A stretch of DNA of 64,000 bases, taken from contig NZ_AP022561.1 in assembly GCF_010726245.1 (NCBI RefSeq), positions 5,022,001 to 5,086,000 of the forward strand, given 5' to 3'. The translations under genes were made by a program, and so were the position numbers. Below, in pieces: positions 28,410 through 39,522 of this stretch. Every line of letters starts with the position of its first letter. The stretch's first letter is position 1. The notes beneath the pieces were generated by a model. That model made no database searches. It saw nothing but the letters and a program-made list of their open reading frames with translations, and was not told the origin of the DNA. This DNA comes from Mycolicibacterium aichiense (GTDB taxonomy: Bacteria > Actinomycetota > Actinomycetes > Mycobacteriales > Mycobacteriaceae).

Positions 28410-29225
28410 TCAGAGCGCGAAGATCGATGCGACGGCTTTGACCTCGTCGCCCACCACGTATGTGAGCGTTCTAACAGTGCGGTCCGCGAGCTCTGGGCCG
28501 AATTTCTCGGTGGAGCCGGGCGGATACACGTGCAGCAAGATCTCGAGCTTGTCGCCGAAGGCGACCGGCGCATCGTGTTCGATGGTGACCCGCAGCGGTG
28601 ATTCGAAGAGCTCCGGCTGCGGCGCCAGGAACTCCTCGACAACCTTCCAGTACACCGAGTTGTTGACATGGTCGAAGAGGTCGATGTCGCTGACGCGAAT
28701 GGGGAAAGCGCGGATCTCGTTGGCGTCGTGCCGGGCGCCGGCGGTCAGATAGGCCTTCCAGCGCAGCCGTTTCACATCCGTGGTGCGCTGCAGGCCCTCC
28801 AGGAAGTCGTCGGCGATGCGGGCGGGCCCCTGGGTCTCTCGGTTGATGTTGATCCAGAAGGCCTCGGATTCAATAAGCCCGCCCTTGCGGCCGTCGATCC
28901 GGACCCGCATCTCACACCAGCGGTTCGATGTCCCCGAGCACCAGCGCCGCAGCCGCAGCATCTCCGGGTATTCGATCGGGCGGATGAGGTCGACCATGGT
29001 GCGCCGGACGATCCACAGCGGATGCGTTTCCTCGTGGCCCATCTCGCGGAGCTGATCCTGGCCGATGTCCTGGATATGGCGACAGGCGGCGTCCAGGCGC
29101 AACCGGCCGACGCGGTCGATATCGCCGACGCGCAGCGGCCATTCGCGGTCGAAGACATCGGGATGCGGATCGGGAACCGGCATCAACACCTTCGCCAGTC
29201 CGGTGTCGGTGGTGCTGGTGGTCAT
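28410..29225 (-). CDS. Acyl-ACP thioesterase family protein (Rv0466-like)
   Basis: Predicted to release fatty acids from acyl carrier protein. The 271-residue protein has two hot-dog units. The first includes RVGDIDRVGRLRLDAACRHIQD and RTMVDLIRPIEYPEMLRLRRW. The second has RVSDIDLFDHVNNSVYWKVVEE and VTIEHDAPVAFGD. It matches the FatA/bacterial acyl-ACP thioesterase layout. The ATG at 29225 follows GGGAGAGGACG at a long spacing. The frame stays open far upstream antisense to ramB, which is not coding. It shares the locus with icl1 and ramB as in other mycobacteria. Confidence 0.9.
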   Translation of the reverse strand: MTTSTTDTGLAKVLMPVPDPHPDVFDREWPLRVGDIDRVGRLRLDAACRHIQDIGQDQLREMGHEETHPLWIVRRTMVDLIRPIEYPEMLRLRRWCSGTSNRWCEMRVRIDGRKGGLIESEAFWININRETQGPARIADDFLEGLQRTTDVKRLRWKAYLTAGARHDANEIRAFPIRVSDIDLFDHVNNSVYWKVVEEFLAPQPELFESPLRVTIEHDAPVAFGDKLEILLHVYPPGSTEKFGPELADRTVRTLTYVVGDEVKAVASIFAL

Positions 29226-29308
29226 CTGGTCTGTCGTCCTCTCCCATCCCGTCCCAGCGCGATCATGCCAAAGGCCCTCCCGGATGCCAACCAAACTGCG
29301 TTGGCAAC

Positions 29309-29330
29309 GCTGCGAAGCCTCCTTCGCAGC
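29309..29330. promoter_or_regulatory. Perfect inverted repeat, probable RamB autoregulatory operator
   Basis: GCTGCGAAG (29309-29317) and CTTCGCAGC (29322-29330) form a perfect 9-bp inverted repeat with 4-nt spacer, 18 bp before the ramB start. Such a position suits autorepression. The half-site CTTCGCA recurs in the icl1 promoter. Confidence 0.55.
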
Positions 29331-29348
29331 CGTGAGTAGGCTGGGCGC

Positions 29349-30773
29349 GTGGCCAAGACGTTTGTCGGCTCCCGGATACGACAGCTCCGCAGCGAACGCG
29401 GATTCAGCCAAGCCGCACTGGCACAGATGCTGGAGATCTCGCCCAGCTATCTCAACCAGATCGAGCATGACGTCCGGCCGCTGACCGTTGCAGTGCTGCT
29501 GCGCATCACCGAGGTGTTCGGGGTCGATGCCACGTTCTTCTCCTCGGAGGACGACACCCGGCTGGTGGCCGAGTTGCGTGAAGTGACCATGGATCGCGAC
29601 CTCGATCTCGACGTGGACATGACCGAGGTCGCCGATATCGTCGGCACCCACCCGGCGATCGCCCGCGCGATCGTCAACCTGCATCGCCGCTACCGCATCA
29701 CCACCGCGCAACTGGCGGCGGCCACCGAGGATCGGTTCAACCTCAACGCCGGGGGAAGCGGCTCGGCATCGATCTCCATGCCGCACGAGGAAGTCCGCGA
29801 CTACTTCTACCAACGGCAGAACTATCTGCACGAACTCGACACCGCCGCTGAGGATCTCACCATCCGAATGCGGATGCACCGCGCCGAGCTGTCGCGGGAG
29901 TTGTCCGACCGCCTCACCATGGTGCACGGCGTGCACATCATCCGGCGTATCGACATGGGCGACACCGTGCTGCACCGTTACGACCCGGTGGCGCGCACTC
30001 TCGAGATCAGCAATCACCTGTCGTCGGGCCAGCAAGTCTTCAAGATGGCCACGGAGCTGGCGTACCTCGAATGTGGTGACCTGATCAACAAATTGGTCGA
30101 CGAGGGCAAATTCACCAGCGAGGAGTCGCAAAAGCTGGCCCGGCTCGGCCTAGCCAGTTACTTCGCCGCAGCAACGGTGTTGCCCTACGGGCAGTTCCAC
30201 AACATGGCCGAGAACTTCCGCTACGACATCGAACGGCTCTCGGCCTTCTATCAGGTCAGCTACGAAACGATCTGCCATCGGCTCTCGACGCTGCAGCGGC
30301 CGTCCATGCGCGGCGTCCCGTTCTCGTTCGTCCGGGTGGACAAGGCGGGGAACATGTCTAAGCGCCAGTCCGCCACGGGCTTTCACTTCTCCTCCGCCGG
30401 TGGCACCTGCCCGCTGTGGAACGTGTACGAGACGTTCTCGAACCCGGGCAAGATCCTGGTACAGATCGCCCAGATGCCCGATGGGCAGAACTACATGTGG
30501 GTGGCGCGCACGGTTGAACGGCGGGCATCGCGCTACGGTCAGCCGGTCAAGACCTTCGCGATCGGACTGGGCTGCGAGATGCGGCATGCCGGCCGGTTGG
30601 TTTACTCAAAGGGTCTTGATCTGTCATCAGACAGCGCGACACCGATCGGTGCGGGCTGCCGGGTGTGCGAACGGGACAACTGCCCGCAGCGGGCCTTCCC
30701 GGCATTGGGACGGGCGCTGGATCTCGATGAGCACCGCAGCACGGTGTCGCCCTATTTGGTCAAGGAGTCTTGA
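29349..30773 (+). CDS. ramB: RamB, regulator of acetate and glyoxylate metabolism
   Basis: Transcription factor controlling icl1 and acetate-use genes in actinobacteria. The 474-residue protein has an XRE helix-turn-helix at the N-terminus (IRQLRSERGFSQAALAQML, SPSYLNQIEHDVRPL). A middle IrrE/ImmA-like region follows (LAYLECGDLINKLVDE). The C-terminal domain carries conserved Cys (GCRVCERDNCPQRAFP), typical of the short-chain fatty acyl regulator family. GTG start. It overlaps the following gene by 1 nt and is divergent from the thioesterase gene across 123 bp. Confidence 0.95.
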   Translation: MAKTFVGSRIRQLRSERGFSQAALAQMLEISPSYLNQIEHDVRPLTVAVLLRITEVFGVDATFFSSEDDTRLVAELREVTMDRDLDLDVDMTEVADIVGTHPAIARAIVNLHRRYRITTAQLAAATEDRFNLNAGGSGSASISMPHEEVRDYFYQRQNYLHELDTAAEDLTIRMRMHRAELSRELSDRLTMVHGVHIIRRIDMGDTVLHRYDPVARTLEISNHLSSGQQVFKMATELAYLECGDLINKLVDEGKFTSEESQKLARLGLASYFAAATVLPYGQFHNMAENFRYDIERLSAFYQVSYETICHRLSTLQRPSMRGVPFSFVRVDKAGNMSKRQSATGFHFSSAGGTCPLWNVYETFSNPGKILVQIAQMPDGQNYMWVARTVERRASRYGQPVKTFAIGLGCEMRHAGRLVYSKGLDLSSDSATPIGAGCRVCERDNCPQRAFPALGRALDLDEHRSTVSPYLVKES

Positions 30774-31309
30774 TGGGTCAACGTATTCCGCCCGGGGACC
30801 GACGTGAGCTCGGCCTGCTCAACTGGGGCATCTCCCGGCTGGGTGCACGATCGATTCGCGCTCCGCACATGCACCTGTTCGAAGTCCTGGGCCGGCACAA
30901 GTTGCTGTTCCTGTCATTTCTGCCGTATTCCGGTGTGCTGCTGAATTGGGGCAAGCTGCCCAAGCGGGACAAAGAACTGGTGATCCTGCGCGTCGGTCAC
31001 CTACGAAGTTCGGAGTACGAGCTTCAGCAGCACCGCAGGCTGGCTCGCAGCCGTGGCGTCGATTCGGTGTTGCAGGACAAGATCTTTGCGGGCCCGACGG
31101 CCGAGGGACTGACTGACCGGCAACGCTCGCTGCTGACGGCGGTGGACGAATTCATTCTCAATCGCGATCTGTCCGATGACACCTTCGCGACCCTGTCTAC
31201 GCACTTGAGCCGCGAGCAGGTGATCGAATTCTGCGCGCTGGCAGGGCATTACGACGCGATTGCGGGGATTCTGGCCACGCTGCGGGTTCCGATGGACTTC
31301 CCCGACTAA
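30773..31309 (+). CDS. Carboxymuconolactone decarboxylase-like (AhpD fold) protein (Rv0464c-like)
   Basis: 178 residues with the CMD/AhpD helical fold: LGRHKLLFLSFLPYSGVLLNWGKLPKRDKELVILRV is followed by a conserved core, here HLRSSEYELQQHRRLAR. The usual CxxC redox pair of peroxidase-type members is replaced by SSEYE, so classical AhpD chemistry is unlikely. ATG overlaps the ramB stop by one base and GGAG lies 6 nt upstream. Function unknown. Confidence 0.85.
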   Translation: MGQRIPPGDRRELGLLNWGISRLGARSIRAPHMHLFEVLGRHKLLFLSFLPYSGVLLNWGKLPKRDKELVILRVGHLRSSEYELQQHRRLARSRGVDSVLQDKIFAGPTAEGLTDRQRSLLTAVDEFILNRDLSDDTFATLSTHLSREQVIEFCALAGHYDAIAGILATLRVPMDFPD

Positions 31310-31314
31310 GCGGG

Positions 31315-31566
31315 CTACCCCTTGTAGGGCTGGGCCTTGTGCATGACTTTTGCTTTCTCCGTCGCCAAGACCGACGGTGGAATCGTGGTGGTCACGGTAT
31401 CGCCCTGAGTCATCGGGCCCGGCAGAATCGGCGCGGCGACCGGCGACGAATCCATCGGCACGCCGTCGTCGAACGCGACGGTCACTGCACCCATTGCGAC
31501 CACGGCACTACCGCCGATCACTGCCATCAGCACTTTGGTGCTCAACACATTGCGCCACTCGGCCAT
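31315..31566 (-). CDS. Small secreted or membrane-anchored mycobacterial protein
   Basis: 83 residues beginning MAEWRNVLSTKVLMAVIGGSAVVAMGAVTVAF, a signal or anchor segment. A short exported tail (PMDSSPVAAPILPGPMTQGD) ends KAQPYKG. Compact proteins of this type are common in mycobacteria and have no known role. The ATG at 31566 has GGGGGGA upstream; a GTG at 31587 is also in frame. Convergent with the preceding gene. Confidence 0.65.
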   Translation of the reverse strand: MAEWRNVLSTKVLMAVIGGSAVVAMGAVTVAFDDGVPMDSSPVAAPILPGPMTQGDTVTTTIPPSVLATEKAKVMHKAQPYKG

Positions 31567-31681
31567 GACGACATCCCCCCCGTTCACAGCCGGATCCTGT
31601 CTGACACCGGCTGTTAGGAAGTCGACACCGCGATGCTTGAGGCAGCCTTAAACGAACCTGCCGAACAGCTGGCAGAAACGT

Positions 31682-31951
31682 CTACAGGTAGGTGACCCCG
31701 AGAACGATCAGCGTGAAAATCACCGGTGAGACCGGCACGCAGCCCAGGAACGCCGCCCACACCATGCGCTTGCGCTGATACTCCCGCCACGCCAGGTAGC
31801 CGACGACCGCGGCGACCACGAGGATCACCGCCGACAAGATCAGCACCCAGAAGCTGACATCCTGCCCGTTGGTGGCCAACGAGATCCCGATCAACCACAG
31901 GATGTGGCCGAGCACTATTCCGCCGATACCGGCGATCAGCGTCGGTCTCAA
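31682..31951 (-). CDS. Small membrane protein coupled to lpdC (Rv0463-like), TTG start
   Basis: 89 residues with three hydrophobic segments ([58 protein letters not shown]) and a basic loop YQRKRM. The TTG at 31951 overlaps the lpdC stop (TTGA), which suggests coupled translation. No strong ribosome-binding site is visible. Function unknown; a homologue follows lpdC in M. tuberculosis. Confidence 0.72.
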   Translation of the reverse strand: MRPTLIAGIGGIVLGHILWLIGISLATNGQDVSFWVLILSAVILVVAAVVGYLAWREYQRKRMVWAAFLGCVPVSPVIFTLIVLGVTYL

Positions 31952-33342
31952 AAGTTGATCATGTGGCCGGCGAGACCGTGGAAGCATTCCTGGAGTGCCT
32001 CCGACAGCGTCGGGTGGGTGTGCACATTGCGGGTCAGCTCGTTGACGGTCAGATCCCACTTCTGGGCCAGGGTCAGCTCCGGCAGGAGCTCCGAGACGTC
32101 GTGCCCGATCAGGTGGCCGCCGAGCAGTTCGCCGTACTTGGCATCGGCGATGACCTTGACGAAGCCGGTCGGGTCGCCCAGCCCGTGCGCCTTGCCGTTG
32201 GCGGTGAACGGAAACTTGGCCACCTTCACGTCGTAGCCCTCGTCGCGGGCCTGCTCCTCGGTGAGGCCGAAGCTGGCCACCTGCGGCTGGCAGAACGTGG
32301 CCCGGGGCAGCATCCGGTAGTCACCGAGCGCCAGCGTCTCGGCGCCGGCGATGGTCTCGGCGGCCACCACACCCATCGCCTCGGCGACGTGGGCCAGCTG
32401 CAGCTTGGCCGTGACGTCTCCGATCGCGTAGATGTGCGGGACGTTGGTGCGCATGTAGTCGTCGATGCCGATCGCCTTGCGGTCGGTCAGCTCGACGCCC
32501 GTCTTGTCGAGCCCGAAGCCTTCGACATTCGGCGCGAAACCGATGGCCTGCATCACCTTGTCGGCCTTGAGTTCCTCGGTCTTGCCGTCCTTGCTGACCA
32601 CGACCGTCACTGTCGACCCGTCGTCGTCAATGGACTCGACCTTGGTGCCGGTGAGGATCTTGACGCCGAGTTTCTTGTACTGCTTCTCGATCTCCTTGGA
32701 GACCTCGGCGTCCTCGTTGGGCAACGCGCGCGGCAGGAATTCGACGATCGTGACGTCGACGCCGTAGTTCTTCATGACATAGGCGAACTCCATGCCGATC
32801 GCGCCGGCGCCGGCGATGATGATCGACTTGGGCAGCTCCCGGGACAGGATCTGCTCCTCGTAGGTGACGACGTTCTTCGACAGCGACGTGCCCGGAACCA
32901 GGCGGGTACTCGAGCCGGTCGCGATGATCGCGTTGTCGAACTCGACCTTCTCGGTGCCACCCTCGTTGAGGTCGACCTCGATGCTGTTCGGGCCGGTGAA
33001 CTTCCCGTAGCCGTGGATCTCGGTGATCTTGTTCTTCTTCATCAGGAAGTGCACGCCGGCCACGCGGCCGTCGGCGACCTTGCGGCTGCGGTCGAAGGCG
33101 ACTCCGTAGTCGAAGGTGGCCTCTCCGCTGATGCCGAACGTCTTGGCGTCCTTGGTGAAGATGTGGGCGAGTTCGGCATTGCGCAGCAACGCCTTCGACG
33201 GGATGCAGCCGACATTGAGGCAGACTCCGCCCCAATACTTGGGTTCGATGATGGCGGTGTTCAGTCCGAGCTGTGCCGCGCGGATCGCCGCGACGTATCC
33301 GCCGGGACCGGCTCCGACAACGACGACGTCATAGTGAGTCAC
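31948..33342 (-). CDS. lpdC: Dihydrolipoamide dehydrogenase
   Basis: FAD enzyme reoxidising lipoyl groups in pyruvate dehydrogenase; in mycobacteria it also serves branched-chain keto acid dehydrogenase and peroxynitrite defence. The 464-residue protein has the FAD Rossmann motif [13 protein letters not shown], the redox disulfide C41-LNVG-C46 and NAD motif [29 protein letters not shown] and the C-terminal His-Glu pair in HTHPTLSEA are also present. GTG start. Followed by a coupled small membrane protein. Confidence 0.96.
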   Translation of the reverse strand: MTHYDVVVVGAGPGGYVAAIRAAQLGLNTAIIEPKYWGGVCLNVGCIPSKALLRNAELAHIFTKDAKTFGISGEATFDYGVAFDRSRKVADGRVAGVHFLMKKNKITEIHGYGKFTGPNSIEVDLNEGGTEKVEFDNAIIATGSSTRLVPGTSLSKNVVTYEEQILSRELPKSIIIAGAGAIGMEFAYVMKNYGVDVTIVEFLPRALPNEDAEVSKEIEKQYKKLGVKILTGTKVESIDDDGSTVTVVVSKDGKTEELKADKVMQAIGFAPNVEGFGLDKTGVELTDRKAIGIDDYMRTNVPHIYAIGDVTAKLQLAHVAEAMGVVAAETIAGAETLALGDYRMLPRATFCQPQVASFGLTEEQARDEGYDVKVAKFPFTANGKAHGLGDPTGFVKVIADAKYGELLGGHLIGHDVSELLPELTLAQKWDLTVNELTRNVHTHPTLSEALQECFHGLAGHMINF

Positions 33343-33346
33343 GACC

Positions 33347-33901
33347 TCAGCCTATCGTCGGACGGGCGATCCATTCGAAGTAGTAGGCGCCATGTAGTAG
33401 CGCGGCGGTGGCCACCGAGGCCAGCGGCGCCGACATCAGCGCGATGGCCAGCGCCGTTACCGGTGGCCGGTTCTGCACCATCGAGACCAGCATGCTGGCG
33501 ACCGAGCAGACGATCAGGTAGATGAGCACGCAGAACACCGCTGGGGTTTTCTGCAGCGAGGTGTACCACCAGAAGTAGAAGCCCAAGCCGGCGGCTGCGG
33601 CCAGGACCCATACCGCGGCGACGATGAACACGAACTGCCATCGCTTCACGTACTGGTAGCTGCCGGCGACGGCCGTCGGCGCGGGGGGCACGACCACCGG
33701 CTCGGCGTGCAGCGACCCCTCGACGCGATGCAGGAACGCGTCGGTGTCGAAGTTCTCCAACTCGCTGAAGGCGATGGATTCCTCCGAGACTTCCGCCTCG
33801 GGTTCGTCGGTCAGCGACCGGAGCGCGTGAGGGTGCGGGCCGGTGTCGAAGATCGGCGCGTGGTGGGGCTCGGTCGACGGGAGGGACGTTTTTTCAGCCA
33901 T
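33347..33901 (-). CDS. Transmembrane protein of unknown function (Rv0461-like)
   Basis: 184 residues. A cytosolic acidic N-terminus of about 85 residues ([20 protein letters not shown]) is followed by about three membrane helices ([57 protein letters not shown]). It ends 4 bp before lpdC in the same direction and overlaps the upstream small membrane gene by 8 bp. Function unknown. Confidence 0.82.
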   Translation of the reverse strand: MAEKTSLPSTEPHHAPIFDTGPHPHALRSLTDEPEAEVSEESIAFSELENFDTDAFLHRVEGSLHAEPVVVPPAPTAVAGSYQYVKRWQFVFIVAAVWVLAAAAGLGFYFWWYTSLQKTPAVFCVLIYLIVCSVASMLVSMVQNRPPVTALAIALMSAPLASVATAALLHGAYYFEWIARPTIG

Positions 33902-34172
33902 GGGACACCACCTGAACCAGAACCAGTGCCCCCAGCCATCCTGGCGCCATCGCCAGGATGAACGCCCCCACTGTCGTCATGGCGCGCCGGCGCGAGAACA
34001 GGATCAGCAGCATGCCGATGACGCTCGGAACAGCCACCACCAACCCGACCACCAGATCGGGGCGAACGGGTGTCTTGACCAGCAGGGTGGCCACGACCGC
34101 CGCAATGAGACCGGTCACGGTGCCCACCAGCAACGCACTTGTGAGCAGCCATGCCCGAGGCAGGGGTATCAC
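33894..34172 (-). CDS. Small hydrophobic protein (Rv0460-like)
   Basis: 92 residues with three membrane helices (WLLTSALLVGTVTGLIAAVV; LVVGLVVAVPSVIGMLLILF; AFILAMAPGWLGALVLVQVV). The GTG at 34172 (VIPLPRAWLL) fits the first helix best. The frame is open to 34244, but the added residues overlap poorly conserved sequence. Overlaps the next gene by 8 bp. Function unknown. Confidence 0.75.
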   Translation of the reverse strand: MIPLPRAWLLTSALLVGTVTGLIAAVVATLLVKTPVRPDLVVGLVVAVPSVIGMLLILFSRRRAMTTVGAFILAMAPGWLGALVLVQVVSHG

Positions 34173-34201
34173 CCTTATGAGGGTACGTGCAGTGACGCGG
34201 A

Positions 34202-34752
34202 CTATTGCTGAACGACTCCGGCGCGCCGACCAGGGATTGCACACGCGTCTGCCGCTTCGATGACCACCAAATCGGTCCGTTCAGCCGGTCGTGCACCACG
34301 CTCGTAATCGGCTCCGGTCAGCGGAGAATCGCTGGCCAGCAACCGGTTTTCGGCATCGGTGAAGGCCCGTCCGCGACTCAGGAAGCGCATCCCCTCGGGG
34401 GCCTCCAGGCTGAAGCCGCCGCCGCGACCGGGGACGACGTCGATGACGAGCTGGGTGTGCTTCCAGGTCTCGAACTGCGGGCCGGAAATCCAGACCGGGG
34501 CACCTTCGAGCACGCCGAGCAGCACGTCACGGTCGCCGACGATGAAGTCGCCGTCGGGGTAACACATCGGCGACGACCCGTCGCAGCAGCCGCCGGACTG
34601 GTGAAACATCACCGGCCCGTGCCGCTGCTGCAGGCGGTGCAGAAGGTCGGCGGCCGCCGCGGTGATCAGTGCCCGCGGCGGCGCCTGCTGCGTCTCGTCA
34701 TTCCGGCGCGGTTGCGTGCGCTGGGCGCTCGTTTGCGCGCCGAAGTCCGTCA

Positions 34753-34753
<1 letters not shown>
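34202..34753 (-). CDS. DUF779 protein paired with aldehyde dehydrogenase (Rv0459-like)
   Basis: 183 residues. After a variable N-terminus it shows the DUF779 core: HGPVMFHQSGGCCDGSSPMCYP with three Cys, then VLLGVLEGAPVWISGPQFETWKHTQLVIDVVPGRG and FSLEAPEGMRFLSRGRAF. Function unknown, but DUF779 genes are widely linked to this class of aldehyde dehydrogenase, as here, where the ATG overlaps the dehydrogenase stop by 1 nt. A role in its maturation or activity is inference. Confidence 0.9.
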
Positions 34754-36276
<1,523 letters not shown>

Positions 36277-36286
36277 CGGTACTCCT

Positions 36287-37576
36287 CTATGAGTCACTTG
36301 CATTGATACGAACGGCGCGAACCGCGGGTGCGGTCGACGCGGGCAACACCATCGAGAGGTCCGCGGGGTAGCGCACGGTCACCTCGATTCCACCGGCGAA
36401 GCGGTACGGCTGGGCGGCAAGCAGACCGGCGAACTGCTTGCGCAGCCGGGACAATTCGGCACGAACCGTGACGACCCGGGAACGATCACCATAGAGGTCG
36501 GCGGCCAACTCGGGCGCCGAACGCCCGCGGGGATCACGCGCCAGGATCAGCAGGATCTCGGCGTGCCGCAGCGAGACGTCGTGGCGCCAGCGCCCAAACT
36601 GTCCGGTCATGTCCAACGCCGGTGCGCCGGCGACGGTCAAGTCCAACGATGCCTGCGCCAACGCGGGTGCGTCGTCGTCGTCAGTCGGCCGAACCAGCCA
36701 CCCGCCGGGCAACACGTCGATATCGCAGATACCGAAGGTGGGGATCCACGAGCGGCCTGCCGCAATGTCGTCGGGTAACAGGATGCGGTGATGCAGCGGC
36801 AGCGAGTCCACGGCCGCCACCCAGCCCTCGGCGTCGACGGCCAGCGCGGGCTTGCCGATCCGGGCCAGGATCGGCGCCGCGACCATGCGCAGCCGGTTCA
36901 GGGTGCGGTCGTGTTGTTCGCGAAGGTGCGACTCGGCGAGCCGAGCGACGGCATCGACGAGCGCCACGGTCGTCGGGTGCACGGTCGCGGCGGGGCCGGA
37001 CACGTCGACCACCCCGATCACCTGACCGGTCCGCGGATCGCGGATGGGTGCGCCCGCACACGTCCAGGAGTGATGGGTGCGCAGGAAATGCTCGGCGGAG
37101 AACACCTGCACGGCGCGGTTGGACACCAGCGCGGTGCCGATGGCGTTGGTGCCGACTTCTCCTTCGGCCCAGTGCGCGCCTTCGATGAAGCCCAGCCGGT
37201 CGGCGTTGTTGAGGACCGCGGGCGAGCCCGACCGCCACAGCACCCGGCCTTGCGCGTCGGCGACGACGAGGATGTTGGTGCCGTCGGCGACCAGGGATTC
37301 CAGCCCGCGGGACACCTCGTCGAGGACAGCCATCAACCCCGACGCCCGGCGCAGCGCCTCCAGTCCGCCTGCTTCGACGACGGGCTGGGCGCGGCGGTCG
37401 GGGTCGACGCCGGCCGACATCAGCCGGTGCCACGATTCGCCGATGACATCGCGCGGGCGAGCGGGGGCGCGATGGCCCGCCATCGTCGCGTCGTAGACAG
37501 CCGACATCAGCCGCGCATAGTTGCGCGGGTCCTCCCCGAGCGCGACTGCGGGCTCAGGCACGTACACCCCTTGCAT
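36287..37576 (-). CDS. GAF-domain transcriptional regulator (AcoR-like N-terminus, no AAA+ domain)
   Basis: 429 residues. The N-terminus [20 protein letters not shown] and the GAF domain (about 75-215; [33 protein letters not shown]) are those of AcoR-type regulators of acetoin or alcohol genes. The sigma-54 AAA+ domain is absent. Instead the C-terminus has a winged-helix-like segment ([37 protein letters not shown]). This actinobacterial form probably activates its own operon. It lies between the acetoin/butanediol reductases and the aldehyde dehydrogenase. Confidence 0.87.
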   Translation of the reverse strand: MQGVYVPEPAVALGEDPRNYARLMSAVYDATMAGHRAPARPRDVIGESWHRLMSAGVDPDRRAQPVVEAGGLEALRRASGLMAVLDEVSRGLESLVADGTNILVVADAQGRVLWRSGSPAVLNNADRLGFIEGAHWAEGEVGTNAIGTALVSNRAVQVFSAEHFLRTHHSWTCAGAPIRDPRTGQVIGVVDVSGPAATVHPTTVALVDAVARLAESHLREQHDRTLNRLRMVAAPILARIGKPALAVDAEGWVAAVDSLPLHHRILLPDDIAAGRSWIPTFGICDIDVLPGGWLVRPTDDDDAPALAQASLDLTVAGAPALDMTGQFGRWRHDVSLRHAEILLILARDPRGRSAPELAADLYGDRSRVVTVRAELSRLRKQFAGLLAAQPYRFAGGIEVTVRYPADLSMVLPASTAPAVRAVRINASDS

Positions 37577-37599
37577 TACTGCCGATTGTGCTCCGCATC

Positions 37600-38379
37600 T
37601 CAGCGGTAGACCAGGCCGCCGTCGATCAGACCCGACTGGCCGGTCATGTAGTCGGCGTCCGGGCCGGCCAGATACGAGACGAAGCCCGCCACGTCATCGG
37701 GGGTTTCCGCGCGGCCGAGCGCGATACCACCGACGAACTTCTCGTAGGTCTCGCCTTCGGCCGCTCCGGTCAGTTCGGCGAACCGCTTGTCGATCTCCAC
37801 CCACATATCGGTGCCGACCACACCTGGGCAGTACGCGTTGACGGTGATGCCGTCGGCGGCGTGCTCCTTGGCGGCGGCCTGAGTCAGCGCACGTACGGCG
37901 AACTTGGAGGCGCTGTAGGGGCCGAGCATCGCGAAGCCGTCATGGCCGGCGATCGAGGAAGCGTTGATGATCTTTCCCTTGGTGCCGTTCCGTCTGAACA
38001 TGGCGACGGCCGCCTGAGTGCCCCACAGCACGCCGTTGACGTTGATCGCCCAGAGCTTCTCGATCTGGTCTGGCGTGACGTCGGCGATCGGCCCGACGAG
38101 TGCGATCCCGGCGTTGTTGACCATGATGTCGAATCCGCCTAGCGCCGAGGCGGCATGGTCAACGGCGGCGAAGACCTGTAGCCGATCGCTGACGTCGGCG
38201 ACGAATGTGGTTACTTTGCAGCCGATCTCGCTGATCTCGGCGGCGACGGCGTCGATACCATCGGGTCGCACGTCGACCAGGGCCAGGTCAGCGCCGTCGC
38301 GGGCGAGCCGCAGCGCGATGCCGCGTCCGATGCCTCGTGCCGCACCCGTGACCAGTGCAACCTTTCCGTTCAGGCTCAT
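37600..38379 (-). CDS. Diacetyl/acetoin reductase-type SDR
   Basis: 259-residue SDR with TGAARGIGRGIAL, NNAGIALVGP, Ser in INASSIAGH and YSASK catalytic residues. It closes AETPDDVAGFVSYLAGPDADYMTGQSGLIDGG. This matches (S)-acetoin-forming diacetyl reductases/meso-butanediol dehydrogenases, and the neighbour is a 2,3-butanediol dehydrogenase, which supports the assignment. Its ATG overlaps the neighbour's stop (ATGA). Confidence 0.85.
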   Translation of the reverse strand: MSLNGKVALVTGAARGIGRGIALRLARDGADLALVDVRPDGIDAVAAEISEIGCKVTTFVADVSDRLQVFAAVDHAASALGGFDIMVNNAGIALVGPIADVTPDQIEKLWAINVNGVLWGTQAAVAMFRRNGTKGKIINASSIAGHDGFAMLGPYSASKFAVRALTQAAAKEHAADGITVNAYCPGVVGTDMWVEIDKRFAELTGAAEGETYEKFVGGIALGRAETPDDVAGFVSYLAGPDADYMTGQSGLIDGGLVYR

Positions 38380-39428
38380 GATTCTCCGTTCGGGTCGACG
38401 AGGACTTTCATCTTGGTGCCGGCGTGCAGCGCCTCGAATCCCTCGTCGACCACGTCGTCGATCGGGATCCGGGTCACCCAACCGGTGGTGTCGTACTTCC
38501 CGTCGGCCATCAGCGCGATGACCGCGTCGAAATCGGCGCCGGTGTAGCACAGCGAGCCCTGGATGCGGGACTCGTTCATCACCAGATTGAGAAGTGGTGT
38601 CTCCAAGGGCTTTTCATAGATCGCGACACTGATCATGGGTTTGCGGGAACCCACGCAGGCCAGCGCCGTCGCCACCGCGGGGGTGACGCCGGCGGCATCG
38701 AACACCGCATCGGCACCGCGACCGCGGGTGTGCTCGGCGATGAAACCGGCGATGTCGAGGGCGGCCGGATCCAGTGTGCTCGCGCCCAGCGTCTCGATGG
38801 CGGCACGCCGGGTCGGCGAGGGTTCGACAACGTGGACGTCGTCAAGTCCTTTGCCGCGCAATGCAAACCACAGTCCTATGCCGATCGGCCCGGCACCGAA
38901 CACCATCGCGGTGTCGCCGGGGCCGACGTCACCCAGGGTGGCGGCGTGGTAGGCCACCGACATCGGCTCGACCAGCGCCCCGAGTTCCAGTGAGACGTTG
39001 CCCGGCAGCTTGTGCAGCATGCTGGTCGGCACCACGGTGTACTCGGCCATCCCGCCGTCGGACATCAAACCGTGGAAGCCGATCTGCTGGCAGACGTTGT
39101 AGTTGCCCGCGCGGCACGGTGCACAGTGGTCGCATTTGTAGATCGGTTCGACGGCGACACGGTCGCCCTCCGCCCAGCCCGTGACCCCGTCGCCGACCGC
39201 GGTGATGGTGCCCGAGAATTCATGACCGATGGTCAGTGGCAGTTCGGCGCCGGTCAGTGGATGCGGCTGGGTCGGGATGAAGATCGGCCCGGCGTAGTAC
39301 TCGTGCAGGTCGGTGCCGCAGATCCCATTGAAGCCGACCTTGAGTTTGACGGTGCCCGGCCGCGGATCGGGTTCGGCGACGTCGTCGATCTCGATCTTGT
39401 TCGGTCCGTAATACACAGCTGCCTTCAT
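38376..39428 (-). CDS. 2,3-butanediol dehydrogenase-type zinc alcohol dehydrogenase
   Basis: 350-residue MDR enzyme. Catalytic zinc ligands are Cys in GICGTDLHEY and His-Glu in GHEFSG. The four structural zinc Cys are in CDHCAPCRAGNYNVC. The cofactor loop is VFGAGPIGIGLWFAL. QIGFHGLMSDGGMAEY is typical of (R,R)-butanediol dehydrogenase. First gene of the minus-strand operon that continues with the SDR, GAF regulator, aldehyde dehydrogenase and DUF779. Confidence 0.88.
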   Translation of the reverse strand: MKAAVYYGPNKIEIDDVAEPDPRPGTVKLKVGFNGICGTDLHEYYAGPIFIPTQPHPLTGAELPLTIGHEFSGTITAVGDGVTGWAEGDRVAVEPIYKCDHCAPCRAGNYNVCQQIGFHGLMSDGGMAEYTVVPTSMLHKLPGNVSLELGALVEPMSVAYHAATLGDVGPGDTAMVFGAGPIGIGLWFALRGKGLDDVHVVEPSPTRRAAIETLGASTLDPAALDIAGFIAEHTRGRGADAVFDAAGVTPAVATALACVGSRKPMISVAIYEKPLETPLLNLVMNESRIQGSLCYTGADFDAVIALMADGKYDTTGWVTRIPIDDVVDEGFEALHAGTKMKVLVDPNGES

Positions 39429-39461
39429 GCCGCAGTTCTATGTGACGGCGACCACATCCGA

Positions 39462-39482
39462 AAGAGTTGCAGGGGGTTGCAG
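39462..39482 (+). promoter_or_regulatory. Direct-repeat operator candidate, copy A
   Basis: AAGAGTTGC-n5-GTTGCAG, containing GTTGC twice with a 10-nt period, lies in the 94-bp gap between the butanediol dehydrogenase and the flavoprotein gene. A copy identical at 17 of 21 positions occurs, inverted, at 40822-40842. Likely site of a shared regulator, possibly the GAF protein. Confidence 0.6.
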
Positions 39483-39491
39483 CCACGGTTG

Positions 39492-39504
39492 GTACGTTGC
39501 GTAC
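39492..39504. promoter_or_regulatory. Palindrome next to the flavoprotein gene start
   Basis: GTACG-TTG-CGTAC is a perfect 5-3-5 inverted repeat, 18 bp before the flavoprotein ATG and just before its GGGGAGGG ribosome-binding site. A repressor bound here could block initiation. Confidence 0.4.
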
Positions 39505-39522
39505 GGGGAGGGTGGTTTCTGC

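Noticed and set aside
29226..30131. Upstream extension of the thioesterase frame across ramB
   Set aside because: The added residues are antisense to ramB and lack thioesterase features; the family start lies at the ATG at 29225.
30773..31309. Functional AhpD alkylhydroperoxidase
   Set aside because: The fold is present but the CxxC redox pair is replaced, so peroxidase function is not claimed.
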